A stretch of 64,000 nt of DNA from Icerya purchasi (Eukaryota > Arthropoda > Insecta > Hemiptera > Monophlebidae). The translations under genes and the position numbers were made by a program. Below, piece after piece: positions 1-12,460 of the stretch (position 1 is its first letter; each line of letters opens with the position of its first letter). The notes below the pieces were generated by a model that was not told where the DNA came from, ran no database searches, and saw nothing but the letters and a program-made list of their open reading frames with translations. The DNA is taken from positions 298,386,464 to 298,450,463 of the forward strand of contig CM077116.1 of the NCBI GenBank assembly GCA_039619475.1, in the 5' to 3' direction.

Positions 1-31
1 CTACAATGAAATCTTTCCTAGGACAGTAAAC

Positions 32-62
<31 letters not shown>

Positions 63-2700
63 TTCGGGTAATATAATGACGTACACTCGGTGCTCCTGTT
101 AATATCTTGTTTTCTTTTTGACAGGCAATAAACTATTTAGCCATCGTTCAGTCATTCTTCAGTATGTGTTAATGACAGAGTCATTTCTGCACGGCAGTTA
201 ATGTGAAAAAAAAGTTTTCTCCTTGTAGGTTCGTCATACATTAGCCCAAAAATTAGGAAAAGATAGGAAAGTGTAATTAGATCTTTCAGCGATCAAGGAT
301 AGCAGAGACAGAACGGATACAAAAGCCGGTATAACAAAAGGAGAAGGAAAGGAGAAGATGAAGGGCGTGCTATAAGGCGCATCCGTTATTAAAAGTGACG
401 AGAAGATAGAGGAACGTTTACCAGCGATGGGAAAGCATTGAAAAAAGATATGATCAGTATGCCACGCGTAAAAAGAGTATTAAAAGGGTAGAAAGCACAA
501 AATGGACAATATATAAGCAGCTTACAGCTTCAGGCCATTGTAAATGGAATAAAAAAAACAAAAAACGAATCACTATATAAGACCTCACCGTATTCGGCGA
601 AAATTAATTTTAATAAACGTGGGTAAAAAATAAAAACTAATAATTTCGTTGTATAGTATGCTTGGTAGTAACTCGAGAGGGTCATCTTTAAACAAGTCGA
701 AATCGATAATTATGCAACGGAAAAGGATTACAAGGAAAAACTAACTTAATATCGCCGTTTGAAGTTGTATTTTAACATAATTTATTGAATTATGTCGGAA
801 GTATCTGGACCAAATTATGTTATAACCGGTACTGCAGTCCTGCCGTTAAGATAACCGACAGAGAATTTCCATCGCAAAGGTATAATATGGTTCAAATGAC
901 CGCTGTTTAGCTGTTAACAATCACGTTCGAAGCAGAGACATGTTTCCTACTGTGAATAAGATTCCCCGATTTTTCGACTTCTCAAACAATCCCTAAGATG
1001 TGACCGGAGTATTTTCTCTTCTCTCAGAGAATCTTAAATGCTAACTGCTTTTACATTTCAACACCAATACGGTTATTTTGTGATTGTATTTATAGAATCA
1101 CTTTAAAAAGATCATCGTCATCGGAGCGACTGATAGTTTTACAATTTTGTTTCATTAAAAACGGAGAAATTAGATACACGTCGCTCCTATATTTGTAAGT
1201 GAACCGAAGCAGAAGGAAAATAATTTAAACATACACGGAAATGGCCGCTTCATTGGCGTCACTTTTTAAAATTTGAAAAAATTAATTTCTTCTCCAAGTC
1301 GCTTCAAAACGTAGTTTCATCTTCGCAAACAATGTTCTTCAAGCATTAGTCCTTTAACATCGCTATCGAGCACATCTTTTTGCAAAATTCGGGTTCCTCC
1401 GCCCGGATATTTGCGAGATTAAAGCGAATTTTCTTACTAAATTACTACGAAAGACACGGTCGGCTTCTAACTGATCAACTCTAAATTACGAATGCGATAC
1501 ACTTTGACCGAAATTTTCCGAAATTGTAAACTTCGTTCTGCGCAGACTCAGAGCTGATCAACCGTAGATTATACGGATTACATTAATGTCATAAATCGGA
1601 ACAAAGTTGAGATTACTCGGTTACATTTCAGTTTTACGGTAATCCATTAGCCATAATTTCCTTCCCTATAAAATCGTATTCTCCTAAATTTTCTGTCACG
1701 TTTAAATTTGTATGAAATCGTTCTCGATCGGCTTACTGTTTTCTAAAACACCCTACCTGACATGGATTTAAATGGTTTTATAAATAACCACGCAAAAGCC
1801 TGGAAATGGACATTCGTTTTGTTGCAAGTTATTTCAAAAAAGTTTACTTTCATAACTAAAGCGAATGCAGTAAAAATTACGCCTGTCAACTTAATTTTTA
1901 TTGGAAATTGTAAAATGTTGGCCCCGCTCACGTCGATGCTCCGGATTAATAAAACAATTTTTTCAGGCCAAATTTAAATTTTACCTTACGCCTCCGAACT
2001 GTCATCTTTTGTAGACCTCGCCGAAATTTAAATGAACGAAGCTACTCAGTGTTTGTTTTTTCCCGATTATTATTTAGATAAGAAATTGCCTCGTTTCAAA
2101 TGTAATTTAGTTTGAAATTTAAAAGTTGAACGTAGAATTTTTTAACGCACTGGTTGTTATCGTAAAATACACCCACGCGAATTCCTGCGAAAAATTTTAG
2201 AATGATTTAGGCTGTCGCCAAATTGTCTGACGTGGCTTTTCAGAAAGTTTTTTTTTTTTTTTCATCTTTTTTTAAATTACTTTTCAAAACGGTAATAAAA
2301 AGTATTCATTAATTATATCGGCTGGAGAAAGAAATGTATGTGAACTTTTAATTGCGTACGCGCATGTGAAAGTTAACTGTAAATTAAAATTTTTGCTTTC
2401 GTTCACCTCTTATCTCTGACTCTACCTTTAAAAGTCGTTTTTACGAGCAAATCAGCGTAAGAGTTTTAATTTTTATAATAAAATTATAAACGCTATTTTA
2501 AGATTGATAATAAATTAATATAGTAGAAACGTCTTTCCGGAATAGTCTTCCGTGCTAGAAACAGAAAAGAAAATATATTAATAAAAATAAATTTAGTACT
2601 GAATTATTTGAACATCTGGAGGAAAGCTGAATGAAATTCATCTAGAAAAAAGTAAACTTAAATGTTCGATTTTTGAATACAAAAGAATTAAAATTGAAAT
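1..2700. other. Unannotated AT-rich sequence
   Basis: I see no recognisable coding or element signal on either strand. The open frames here are short, and the best pair (around 1743-1977) are opposite-strand shadows of each other. A run of about 28 A lies at 31-58. This is probably intergenic or intronic DNA. Confidence 0.5.
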
Positions 2701-2705
2701 ATGTA

Positions 2706-3089
2706 TATTAATAATAACGTCTTTCTTAGGTCGACCTCTATCACTTTTTTTGTCCCAAAACGTTACATATATTGTATATATATATATATGAAGACGAAGT
2801 ATCGACAAAATGGATTGTTACTCTGGTTAATTATGTCATTCAATGATGACGTCTTCCTCAGACCGACTCCCACTACCTTTTTCCGTTACAAATCACAAAA
2901 ATTTGTCTCAAAATCTGACATTAAATACAGATTTTGCTTTTTTTTTGTCACGCAGACGGAAACAATAACGTTGTCAATTTTCCTAGTTTTGTACGAGAAC
3001 TGCAGAATTGATAGAGCTGGGGTCTGGGGATGTGTCACCAGGCGTGGTCAAGGAGCAGATCCACTGACGAGGCGCGGACAGCCGAGTTT
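2706..3089 (-). repeat. Divergent minus-strand member of the (TA)n-bounded repeat family
   Basis: Read on the minus strand, this begins next to a TA-rich tract with AACTCGGC and ends with a form of CCTAAGAA..ACGTT..TTAATATA. These are the same two ends as the plus-strand copies at 3498, 37734 and 51813. The interior differs a good deal from those copies. A second, similar 3'-end motif occurs around 2829-2880, so this may be two truncated members joined or nested. The family has no coding capacity. The homology rests on matching order and spacing of short blocks, so membership is likely but not certain. Confidence 0.5.
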
Positions 3090-3467
3090 ATATATCTATA
3101 TATTTGTATATTTGTATATAAAAATTATTAATACTAAAAGAGTGCAGTATGATGAAATTATCTGATTAGTGATAAAATGTGTATGTGCTGCAGAATTTTC
3201 AAAAAAAAAATAATAGCCACCTACTTCCGATTGCAATAGAAAATCAAGGAAATATCAGTAAATTTAAATGCAAAATGCCTAATCAGAATTGGAAGCAGTC
3301 CTAAGTCACACTTGTTGCATTACGATACTCAGAAATACCCTAAAGGATAAATACTATACATCCCCGCAGCTCGCGCAGCTATGTGCATATGCGGTGTATA
3401 TTGTATTATGTTTTATGAAAATTGTAGATATTTCTTAGGTAAATAAGTATACACACGACTACTTTAA

Positions 3468-3497
<30 letters not shown>

Positions 3498-3498
<1 letters not shown>

Positions 3499-3942
3499 AC
3501 TCGGCTATTTTGGCCTCGCAAGAGACTGTGACTCTTGATTCATCTTGCTTTCATTTCTGTCTCTTTCTCTTCTATACTTTGTATAAAATGATCAAAATTT
3601 ACAACGTCATTCTTACTGACATCAACACAAAAAAAAGTAACATAATCGCAAAAATCCTATCCTAACATTTAACTTTCATTAAATAAAATTAAGACATTTT
3701 TTCGTTACATTTTTCGTTACATTTTTCGTTACATATTTCGTTACATAAAATTGTGACATTTTTTAAATAACAATAACAAAAATCCTATGAAATATAACAA
3801 ACGTCACATAAAATTGGGACATTTTGAGTTACATAAAATTGGGACATTTAGCGCTACACAAAATTGGGACATTTAGCATTACATAAAACTGGGACATTTT
3901 TTCGAATGGGGGGTAGCCTAAGAATTACGTTGTAATTAATAT
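3498..3942 (+). repeat. (TA)n-bounded repeat family, copy A
   Basis: This begins with AACTCGGC directly after a (TA)n tract and ends in ACGTTGTAATTAAT directly before another. A 17-bp inverted pair lies inside: TTACAACGTCATTCTTA at 3599-3615 and TAAGAATTACGTTGTAA at 3919-3935, with one mismatch. Between the arms are tandem TTCGTTACAT-type units and then about four 25-bp units containing TTACATAAAATTGGGACATT. No protein is encoded. The layout is MITE-like for the inverted-repeat core plus about 100 bp of extra 5' sequence. I do not recognise it as a named family. Confidence 0.75.
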
Positions 3943-4243
3943 ATATATATGTATAAATATATAGTTGCGATCTCGAATCCGGAATTCGGAACATATATTA
4001 TTCGGCCGACATAATTATCACGTGCTTTTTGAGCTATATATTTTCTTTAATTTGAATTTATAGCAACGGAATCAAAAAAACGTAAATTCATGAAAATAAA
4101 GCTAAAAAAACTGACTATCGAGTATGAACCTGCGCATATTGTATTTCACGATGTTACCTGCTCTACACTATTACATGTAATACAAGAAATTATTTCAGTA
4201 AAACAAGTAAAAAATAAACATTTATTTATATACGTATACATAT

Positions 4244-4494
4244 AAAACTTGGCCATTTTGCCCCCGTAAGGGGCTGTGCCTCTTGACCTCACTTGCTTAT
4301 ATTTCTATCTCTTTCTCTTCTGTACTTTGTATAAAATGATCAAAATGTACAACGTAATTCTAAATCGGTCCATATGAATATAATAACATAACCACAGAAA
4401 TCCTATAAAACATAACAAACGTTACATAAAATTGAGACATTTTTCCTAATGGGGGGGGGGGGGGGGGTAGCCTAAGAATTACGTTGTAATTAAT
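4244..4494 (+). repeat. (TA)n-bounded repeat family, copy B (shortened)
   Basis: This has the same 5' block (CTTGGCCATTTTG, then the CTTTGTATAAAATGATCAAAA block) and the same 3' block (TAGCCTAAGAATTACGTTGT) as copy A. The 25-bp array is cut to a single unit. The short G-run before TAGCCTAAG has grown to 17 G (4451-4467), against about six or seven in other copies. It ends directly against a LINE fragment rather than a TA tract. Confidence 0.7.
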
Positions 4495-4501
4495 AGAGAA
4501 A

Positions 4502-4690
4502 AATATTATCCAAGGCAAAATCCTGGGAAAGCGACCTGGAGGAAGATTCTCAATTCGTTGGTTGGATAGAGTGAAGGCATTAACTGGGCTCAATGTGCCG
4601 GATGCATTTTACCTGGCAGAAGACAGTAGATGGAAAAAAATCATCGAAGTCATATGATGTCACTACGTCCTTGCGAAGGACAATGGATCT
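4502..4690 (+). pseudogene. RTE-type LINE, C-terminal end of the polyprotein and 3' tail
   Basis: The frame from 4517 to the TGA at 4655-4657 reads KILGKRPGGRFSIRWLDRV, then LTGLNVPDAFYLAEDSRWKK and IIEVI-stop. This is the usual C-terminal pattern of RTE-like LINEs (GKR-GR-RW-D-V, followed later by a W-K pair). The sequence after the stop (about 4658-4690) ends in GATTGATT-type repeats, as RTE 3' ends often do. The minus-strand fragment at 42535-42948 has the same end, including LTG, AF, WK and a CATGTCC/CACGTCC block after the stop. That supports one family. The reverse transcriptase core is absent, so this is a 5'-truncated insertion. Confidence 0.65.
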
Positions 4691-4699
4691 GATTGATTA

Positions 4700-5388
4700 A
4701 TTGGTATTCACTTCGGACGTACAAGAAATTAATTTACTGACAACGCGCACGAACTGACACGGTGATAGATTTTTCGTGCCGAGTTGTGTATAACGACGTC
4801 GCAGCTTTCCACCAAGCGCAGACAGACTAACGGACGACGATCAATGTAATCTCTTTTCAGTCTCTACCAATATATCGTAAAATTTACCCAGCTCGTTGTG
4901 TGTGCTCTAGCTACTGTCCAACCCCGAGCACCGTTAGTGTAGCTATTTACTCATAGATAAGTATTTCAATAGTAATAATTAATTTACGTTAAATTTTAAA
5001 CTTACCGTTATATAACGGTGTAATAATGTGAAATTTCCATCTCATCTGCTGGCAAGTAGAACAGAAATTCTTAATGATTTATTTTACACTAAACTACTCT
5101 CTGTTCCAGCGATTTTCTCTATACAATTACGTTACCTTAAAATTCCCGTATAACTGTATCATTAGAAATTCGACTATAATTGAGGAGATAATAAGGAGAA
5201 TAGCTTAACCAGGTCTGTCGTTACTATATTTCTATTAAATGTATTTTGATAATTACTTTAATCTGAATAAACACACACAACTAATAGATAATTTACTAAG
5301 AAAATTCAGATTTTACGTTAATTTTTTAAATTTTGAAATAGATCTCTTCTTATCGTAATGAAATACCCTATAAAATAATCACAGCAAT

Positions 5389-5456
<68 letters not shown>

Positions 5457-7400
5457 AGATAGATACAATACATATGTATGGATTGGTATTTATTTTTTTG
5501 ATAGATATTTGTTTTTTTGGATTATTATGATGAAGTTCTTTTAATGATGTATTAGGAAAATTGTAGGACTGGATTGAATACATTTTGACCATAAAAAATA
5601 CGATGAAAAGTCAGAGAAATATGACTGTTCTAAGAACATTGCTGAAAATCAGTTTTTTGCATAAAGCAATTATGAGTTAAGACGATATGACGCCAATATG
5701 ACCAGTCATAACAACTTTTTCCCTTTTCTGTTAAACATAGGATTTCCGAGAATAAATCTGCATCGTTTATAGATTGATTTAGGGTGAGCGATAATACCGA
5801 GATTCTGGAATAGGAAGTTTAAGAAAAAACCATTTCTTTTTCGATGCGTAAGTTTCTTTAGAAAAAAACCTGTATGGCGCCATATGAAAGCAATTTCGAA
5901 TCGTCCATGTTAGTTTAAAATACCGTAAATTCCGGTCTAGTGGAGGTCAAATATGAATTAAGTTATTCGATAGATACGAGTAAATCGGAACATAGTAAGA
6001 ATTTGGTGCTGATGGAGACTGCAAATTATCAGCAAAAACGTTATTGGTGAACTGAATGATCCCATCCTTTATGATCATATCGCAACGCCACATAAGTCAT
6101 TATATTTGGATGCCTCAGTATAGCATTTTTTACGACTTTAAGTGTCCCAGGCAAGAATAATTTTCTTTGAATATTATGATTTGCAGTGAGTAGGTGAGTC
6201 TTCAGCGCCTTAAAACTGGAAAAATCGGCTAAGGGAGTAAACCGTAAGAGAAAATTCAATAGAGTGCTGCACTTTTAAAGAAAGTCATTTATGTTCGTAA
6301 TGTTCATTAAAATCGCGGTCGCACTTGGCTGTTTTGAACACTGAAGGATGATATTTATCTATTAAAAGCTTCCTCGCAAAATTAGCACACCGGTTAATTG
6401 CACAATTTGCATTATCAATGCCGAGCGGCTTCTGTGAAGTGCCACCATCGTAATTTGAAAAAGGATTACTCCTTTTTTGCTGCTTCGGGTGACCCGAACT
6501 TTTCTAAAATAACCCTCGCTGAAATTCGCCCGGATGCCTTTTGGTTTATTTATTTTGATTTTCCTTTTTTTTAAATAGCCACTTCAAAACCCTTTAAAGG
6601 CGTCGACATCCTCACGAAACTTTATGAAATTCTTTTCTTTTAGCGCGCGTCTCTGTTTTCAACAAAACACGAGCTCAGAATTAGCATAGGTGATCACGTG
6701 TTTGTAATTCATTTCAAAGTTTTTAAATGATTTTCGCCTAAATACCGCTTAGCGCCGCTGCCTTTTCAACTGTTCGCGGAATAAAAATAATAAAATCGTT
6801 TTTATGGAAAACAAATTAAAAATTTATTTTCTCTTTCCGCAAATTCCTCTCTCTTTTTCGTCGGCTTGATACTTACCCTTGATCCGATCACACTGTCGAT
6901 ACGTCAGCGAAAGCCTCTCGCTTGCATAAGTGACAGCTTTCGTCTGTGCCTTTATTTAATAAAGCGAGCCGTGCAAAGTATTTTACTACGCTGCGCGCTT
7001 TTATTGTCGGATACAGTTTATACGAACATTCGCTGACAAATCCCCCTCCGTCGAGGAAAAAAACGGTATTTGATCGGACGAGGAGAAAGATTCTCGGCCT
7101 GTCATAAAAAGTGTTTCTTTAGGGGGGAAAGAACAGCGTCTTGATTTTTAATCTTCGAATTGATTAGGAAAAAATGTTGAATTTTTTATTTTCCCTCTCT
7201 TTCGGATTCTCGTTTTACTAGGTAACCGGAATTTTTTGTTCGCTCGTCAGAAGTTTTTGCTTTTTTCCGACGTGTTCTTGAGTATTCTGATAAAGACAAC
7301 TTTCTGTACGAGAAAATGAAGTAAAATACTGATTACCTATTATTTGACGCACCTGCGCGCTCTTATTTCTATATACGATATATTGTACTGTTACATTTTT
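4700..7400. other. Unannotated AT-rich sequence
   Basis: Apart from the (TA)n tract at 5397-5452, I see nothing I can name. The open frames are short and have no family pattern. Confidence 0.45.
5397..5452. repeat. (TA)n microsatellite
   Basis: This is a long uninterrupted TA dinucleotide tract, about 28 units. It gives the spurious IYIYIY peptide in the overlapping frame. Unlike most other long TA tracts in the window, I see no element end beside it. Confidence 0.95.
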
Positions 7401-8240
7401 GTTGTTCGACGAACCATCTATTTTTATCTTTACGACAATTTTTCATGATTTCTTTGTTTATCTTTTTATACTCGTTACTACTATTTCTGTTTTCGATTTT
7501 TCTTCTTTTATCGATCGGTAACATTGTTTCATTTGTCATCTACGAGTAGCTCTTCTTCCTTATTACGGCGATTCCTTTATCCTCACTGAGTGTTTTCTCT
7601 GCTGTAATTATCATCGCGTTTTTTCCCCCAAATTCCCTGCAATTGTTTTATACTTCAACGGACTTGTGTTCAGCTTCCTCTTTTCCATTTTCCCGGCATG
7701 TGTACATTTTTTAACCCGAATACAATATAGCAACTGATGATCCGCGTTACAATCTGTTGACGTTAGTGTACGATAATTCAAGATCATGTTTTTCTATCCC
7801 GTATTCACCATGATATACGTCTATTTGGTTTGGTACCCGGTCTACTGAGCTTCGCCATATGTAAAATTTCCTTATCTAATGTTGGAACCAATATTTTGTA
7901 TACTCAGCCTGAAAGGTCCCACGGCACTGCTATTTCTGACAGTTTTGCCCACTTTCGCGTTAAAATCTCCCATTACAAACAAAATCTTCCGTTTTCCTGA
8001 CTTCTTGATTGCTTTTTCTTTGTCTTCATAAATTTTCTCCACTTCTTTATCTGCACTTTCACTTGTTGCTGCACATACTTGTATTTTCGATGGTGCTTTG
8101 GGATCTACGTTTACACGTATCGATGGTCAGAATTTCATCTATTCTTCTGCTGCAGCTTGTTCTTATCGATATTCCGACTAGCTATAGTTTCGTTTCTCCC
8201 CCTGGATGCCAGCACATTACGACAGGCGAGTGACTACTTA
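7400..8240 (-). pseudogene. RTE-type LINE endonuclease remnant
   Basis: Read on the minus strand, the region encodes IQVCAATSESADKEVEKIYE, then FVMGDFNAKVG, and later ADHQLLYCIRVK. These match the order of an apurinic-type LINE endonuclease: a QVYAPT-like block, the catalytic GDFNA block and the SDH block near the end. MGDFNAKVG lies at about 7946-7973 and the DHQLL block at about 7718-7747. Stops and frameshifts separate the blocks, so it is not functional. The expected sequence downstream (TSPLKYK-like) fades out by about 7400, and no reverse transcriptase follows. The RTE assignment is by general pattern. A related endonuclease fragment lies at 18125-18445. Confidence 0.7.
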
Positions 8241-8529
8241 TTAGAGAATGCGGCCAACAACTTGTATTCGCACAGGGCGTTACATATAATATACTATGAA
8301 TATAGGGGTAACTCTTGCTACGAAAGTTTTTATTTTTAAATAATTGTATTTCTGGTTCATTACCGGTCTATTTATGTTATTTTTAAAATATTGAAATAGT
8401 GTATGTGTTTGTGTGGGGCTCGGGGGGTCCTGCGCCTTTATAGAGTATTTGAAAAATCAGAAATATAAATTAATACTTTTTGCAAAAGATTCTATAAACA
8501 TTTTTTTATGAAATAATTATTTTTAAGAA

Positions 8530-8900
8530 ATTAATCGTTTTAAAAATGGTTTATGGAAAATAAAAGTGATAATGGTACAAATCATCATCATTATTATCTC
8601 GTCAACCATTCGATTGGTGGACAACCTATTCGGACACTTTTTTAGCTGTATCAATATAGGTTGTGTACCAGACAATCTACATGCAATACGAATATGTACA
8701 CAGGCAAGACTGCATTCGGAACTGATTAGTAATCGTTTGATCTGTCGATATATAAGTGCAGTCTCGCGTATGTCTGCTGTTGTACGTGGTGGTTCGCCAT
8801 TGCCTTTCACGTGATTATTAGCGAATATTTTTAATTTAATTCTTTGTAATAAGTTCTGTCGTCGCCCGGGATCGAAACCACCGTAACGAAAGTCAAAATG
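8530..8900 (-). mobile_element. Possible SINE relic with a B-box-like motif
   Basis: On the minus strand there is a GGTTTCGATCCCGGG block at about 8863-8882, resembling the polymerase III B box (GGTTCGANNCC). It is followed downstream by GTGAAAGGCAATGGCGAACC at about 8790-8815, a type of block seen in several insect SINEs. I could not find a matching A box, so the head may be lost or the call may be wrong. The two overlapping open frames here are probably by-products of this sequence. Confidence 0.35.
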
Positions 8901-11880
8901 GTGCAAATATGATTTGTAAATTTTTTCGGAACTGAGGTTTCGAGGTTTAACCGGAAGACTATTTTAAATGTGTGCAGTAAGCAGCCAGTAAGAATATTGT
9001 TAATGAATACGGAATTATGAATAAAAATGCTTAAGATATTGTTTCGCAACAACCAGGTTTACTGACTTGACGATTCATTAATATTTCATCATTACTTAGC
9101 CTACATATTAAATATTGCCTTCCTCGATTAATTATTATTTTAAAGATTAAATGAGTATTACAAAGTTGAAGAGAATTATCTATATAGCCTTATTACAGTG
9201 TAAAATGTAATTATTTCAACACTCGAAATAATATTTTAGTACAATTTTATAAGGTATGCAGGTAGTAATGAACAAATACTTTTGATGCGTAGTTTTAAAG
9301 TAACTACGACGTCTAAATAAATGTTCGATAAAAAATATATTTTATTAGAATATTTTAGAAATTTAAATTACAGAGAAATTATTAAAGAAGATCCGATAGA
9401 AAGGGTTTTTTTGTAACTTTTAATATGAAAAATATTAATTACATTCAAAACCTAAATACTACTGCGGTTCGCTATTTTAGGTGGTATTTAAGGTTCCTTA
9501 TAATTATTACATCAGTAATATGCTTGAAAGAAAGAGAAATTGAATGAACGAAATAAATATCAAATGAAAATCTCGAGTTCACTTGAAAAGCGGAAAAACG
9601 AGAGATTTAAGCAAGCATTAATATGCGGGCTGAGTCACGAACGTAATAAGGAAAATAACGAAAAATCAGAGAAATTTGTGTAGCGAATGACAGCGAGACC
9701 TGCTCTTTACAAAAATCAACAGAATCTTCAGTTAAACGGAACTCTCGATAATCGGAGAAGCCCCAGGAATTTTCCGCTGAACGTGAGCAATTTTTATTAT
9801 GACGGAACCGTGATCATCATGTCTTTTGCCGGAGAGGTGGAAAATTTTTCATAAATTTAATTATTAAAAGACAAAAAAAAAAAAAAACGAAAAAAAACGA
9901 AAAAAAACGAAAAAAAACGAAAAAACAAGATTTATTTACTTTTAAAGCTGAAAAAAGCGGACCGGTAAGTAGATGGATTGTAAAGTAAGCAAATGTTACG
10001 AGAAAAATGTTAAACAAGGAATAAAAAACGAATGATTGTAGTGACGAAGGCAAAGGGACTTTCGTAAATGATAGTCGTTGACTCTAATAAGTATTTCGGC
10101 AAAAAAAGTTATAATGTCGCTAGTCTTATTATCATCGTCTACCGAGACAGTCCTTAGAAATAGATAAATCGAAACGGAACAGTTTTATTAGTTTTGTTAG
10201 TTTTAAGGCGGGGTTAGTATTGCGCTTTAACTAACGTTACGGGGATGATTAGCAGGAGGTTTATCTCCCCCGTCAGACTAGTCCGGCATTACTTATTTCG
10301 AATGGATATAGGCGTTCTCATTTTATGTACTTCGTGAAAAGGACCTCGAAGCAAGAGAAGAGAAAAAGCACGATTACGGCGGATCTGAAGAGGGTGGGGT
10401 TAAAAAAAAAATTGCAAATGTCCCCTAATAGATATAATACATAAGAAATGCATTATTGTATACAAAATGACAATAGTTTTTGCTGTAAACGAACTATCGA
10501 AATGGAATCTAGAATACCGATGATACGGAACAGTGGATGAGATAGCGTAGCCCCGGATTCCGATTTCGGGTATTCTTCTAGCAGTGGGGAATAAAGTAGT
10601 TAATGCTTTCCTTTATTTTTCGAATTTTATAGGTGTTAATTGAAATTTTTTTATATTCTCGGCACTTTTATCGAGTAATGTCCAGAAATTGAAAAATAAG
10701 TCCCATGGATATTCTCGATAAGGTGTCATGGATTACGGAATTAAGCTTTTTATAATGTAATAAACTTGATGGACCTGATGAGAACACCGCGGCCTGTTTC
10801 TTTCTCTCGGTCGCCGTTACTTTCTCAGAAAGTAAATAAGTAAATAAAGAAGAACACGTTTGTTCGGAAGTACGGGACAAAGCGAATGTTTTACCGTGAC
10901 ACAAGCAGCCATCAGGATTCTTTTGCTCGTTCATTTGATGACAGCGAAGAAAAAGGCCGTTCCTTGGAATCGTACGTGCTACAACGGTTTTTGACACTGG
11001 ACATATGAAATCAACCATAGCGAGGCTAGGAAGAAAGAACTAATGGACTTGCGAATAGCGAACGAAAACGGCAAAATACACGAAGAGTGAGATCAGCGAA
11101 GCGGCCGAAAAAGAGACAAAGAGGAACCAATTTACGAAGCTGAAGAGCAAAAAGGGCGAATATTGCTAACGGAAAGATAATATATTTCGGATAGAGAAAA
11201 GATAACGTGTAGTGTGAACATCAAACATTAAAAGGACACAAGCGAATGAATAGCCAATACCCGATTCGTTCGGACAGCGCGGAAGAAGAATTTTAAAAAG
11301 TAACGAAATGTCTCCCAAACAGAGCAAAATGCTTTTCGCGGTAGATGACATCTCTGCTGAAATACGAAACATTTAGACAGGACAACGGATAATGTACTAA
11401 GTGAAATGTACGAGTGCGGTTAGTGCATTACCCTGATAGGTCAGAGTCAAGCATGATGCTTCACGTGAGCTCAGAATAATTACGTATATTTAAAGATAAG
11501 CCCATATTTATGCGTGATGAATTTAAAAGCTTTTTTTCTATTTTCAAGATGAAATTCATTTACATTCCCCCGTATGAACGTGCATATTTATGAGCGCTAA
11601 GAATTCATTATCACTTTTTTCCGAAGCTTTTCCAAATGCTTTCGTCGCCACTAAATTTAGTTATTGGTTTGAATTCAACGAAAACATATGTATATAACCG
11701 ATACCGCGCAATGTGATAAGAATTTTAAAAATTAAATTAAAAACAGAATTAAAAACGAAATAAAAAATAAAAAACGTACGTACGCAACGAATATATTACG
11801 TACAGTCTGAAAGTTCAAACAACATTATCGCCAAATAAGAAGAAACAGGCCGAAAATACGGCCGAGCAAATTCAGCGAAT
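8901..11880. other. Unannotated sequence with one small tandem repeat
   Basis: I see no coding or element homology. The longest minus-strand frame (10668-11018, 116 codons) has no family pattern and is within chance length for this much DNA. Confidence 0.4.
9873..9927. repeat. 10-bp A-rich tandem repeat
   Basis: The unit AAAAAAACGA is repeated four times without change at 9881-9920, flanked by a plain A-run before it and a degenerate unit after it. It probably arose by slippage from a poly-A tail. Confidence 0.9.
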
Positions 11881-11889
11881 AATATTAGA

Positions 11890-12460
11890 ACCAAATGTTC
11901 ACCTACGTCGCATTTTTTACATATACACTTCGCCCAGCGGACTTACAGCATCAGATTAATATTAATGGTATCCAAATACCACAGTCTAGATTAGCAAAGT
12001 ATCTTCGATTGAATCTCTATTCGCGTGCAACTTTGGATACCCTTTCCCAACAAACCCCATTGAACTATGTAACTACTTTAATCCAAAGCTGATATCACAT
12101 TCTCTCGCCAAATTACTTTTCCGCGGGTGCCAGGTCACACTGAACTCATCGGTAATTTGTTATCTGACACTGCTGCTAAGTCAGCCCTGTTGTGCCGCAT
12201 GCCTTCCCCCCTTCCCTCTTCCGAAATAATAAAGTCCATAAAAATTGTTGTGCAATCCCGATGGAAGCAAAATTGACGCTCCAGACAAGTTTGCTTTCTG
12301 AGGAAGATAAAACACGGTATTGAGCCCTGATTCCCTCTTCCCGACCTTCCTAAAACCTATTTTGTGGCTGTGACAAGGCTCCGCATCGAACATATTTCTC
12401 TGACGCACGATGATCATTTTTTACTCGATTGCGAGCCTCTTTTTGAATGTTCTTTTTATG
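11890..12460 (+). pseudogene. I-type LINE RNase H and C-terminal remnant
   Basis: The plus strand encodes RVPGHTELIGNLLSDTAAK at about 12126-12181, which fits the RNase H block (PGH-x-GI-x-GN-x-AD-x-AK). It is followed by VTRLRIEHISLTHDDHFLL and a CEPLFEC-like cysteine pair, the usual C-terminal end of I-type LINEs with an RNase H domain. The pieces lie in more than one frame and are broken by stops. No reverse transcriptase precedes them, so the copy is truncated. The LINE at 39980-41720 may be the missing upstream half of the same family, but the two do not overlap enough here to prove it. Confidence 0.7.

Noticed and set aside
1743..1977. Paired short frames on opposite strands as a gene
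   Set aside because: They are shadows of each other with no recognisable motif, and both are short.
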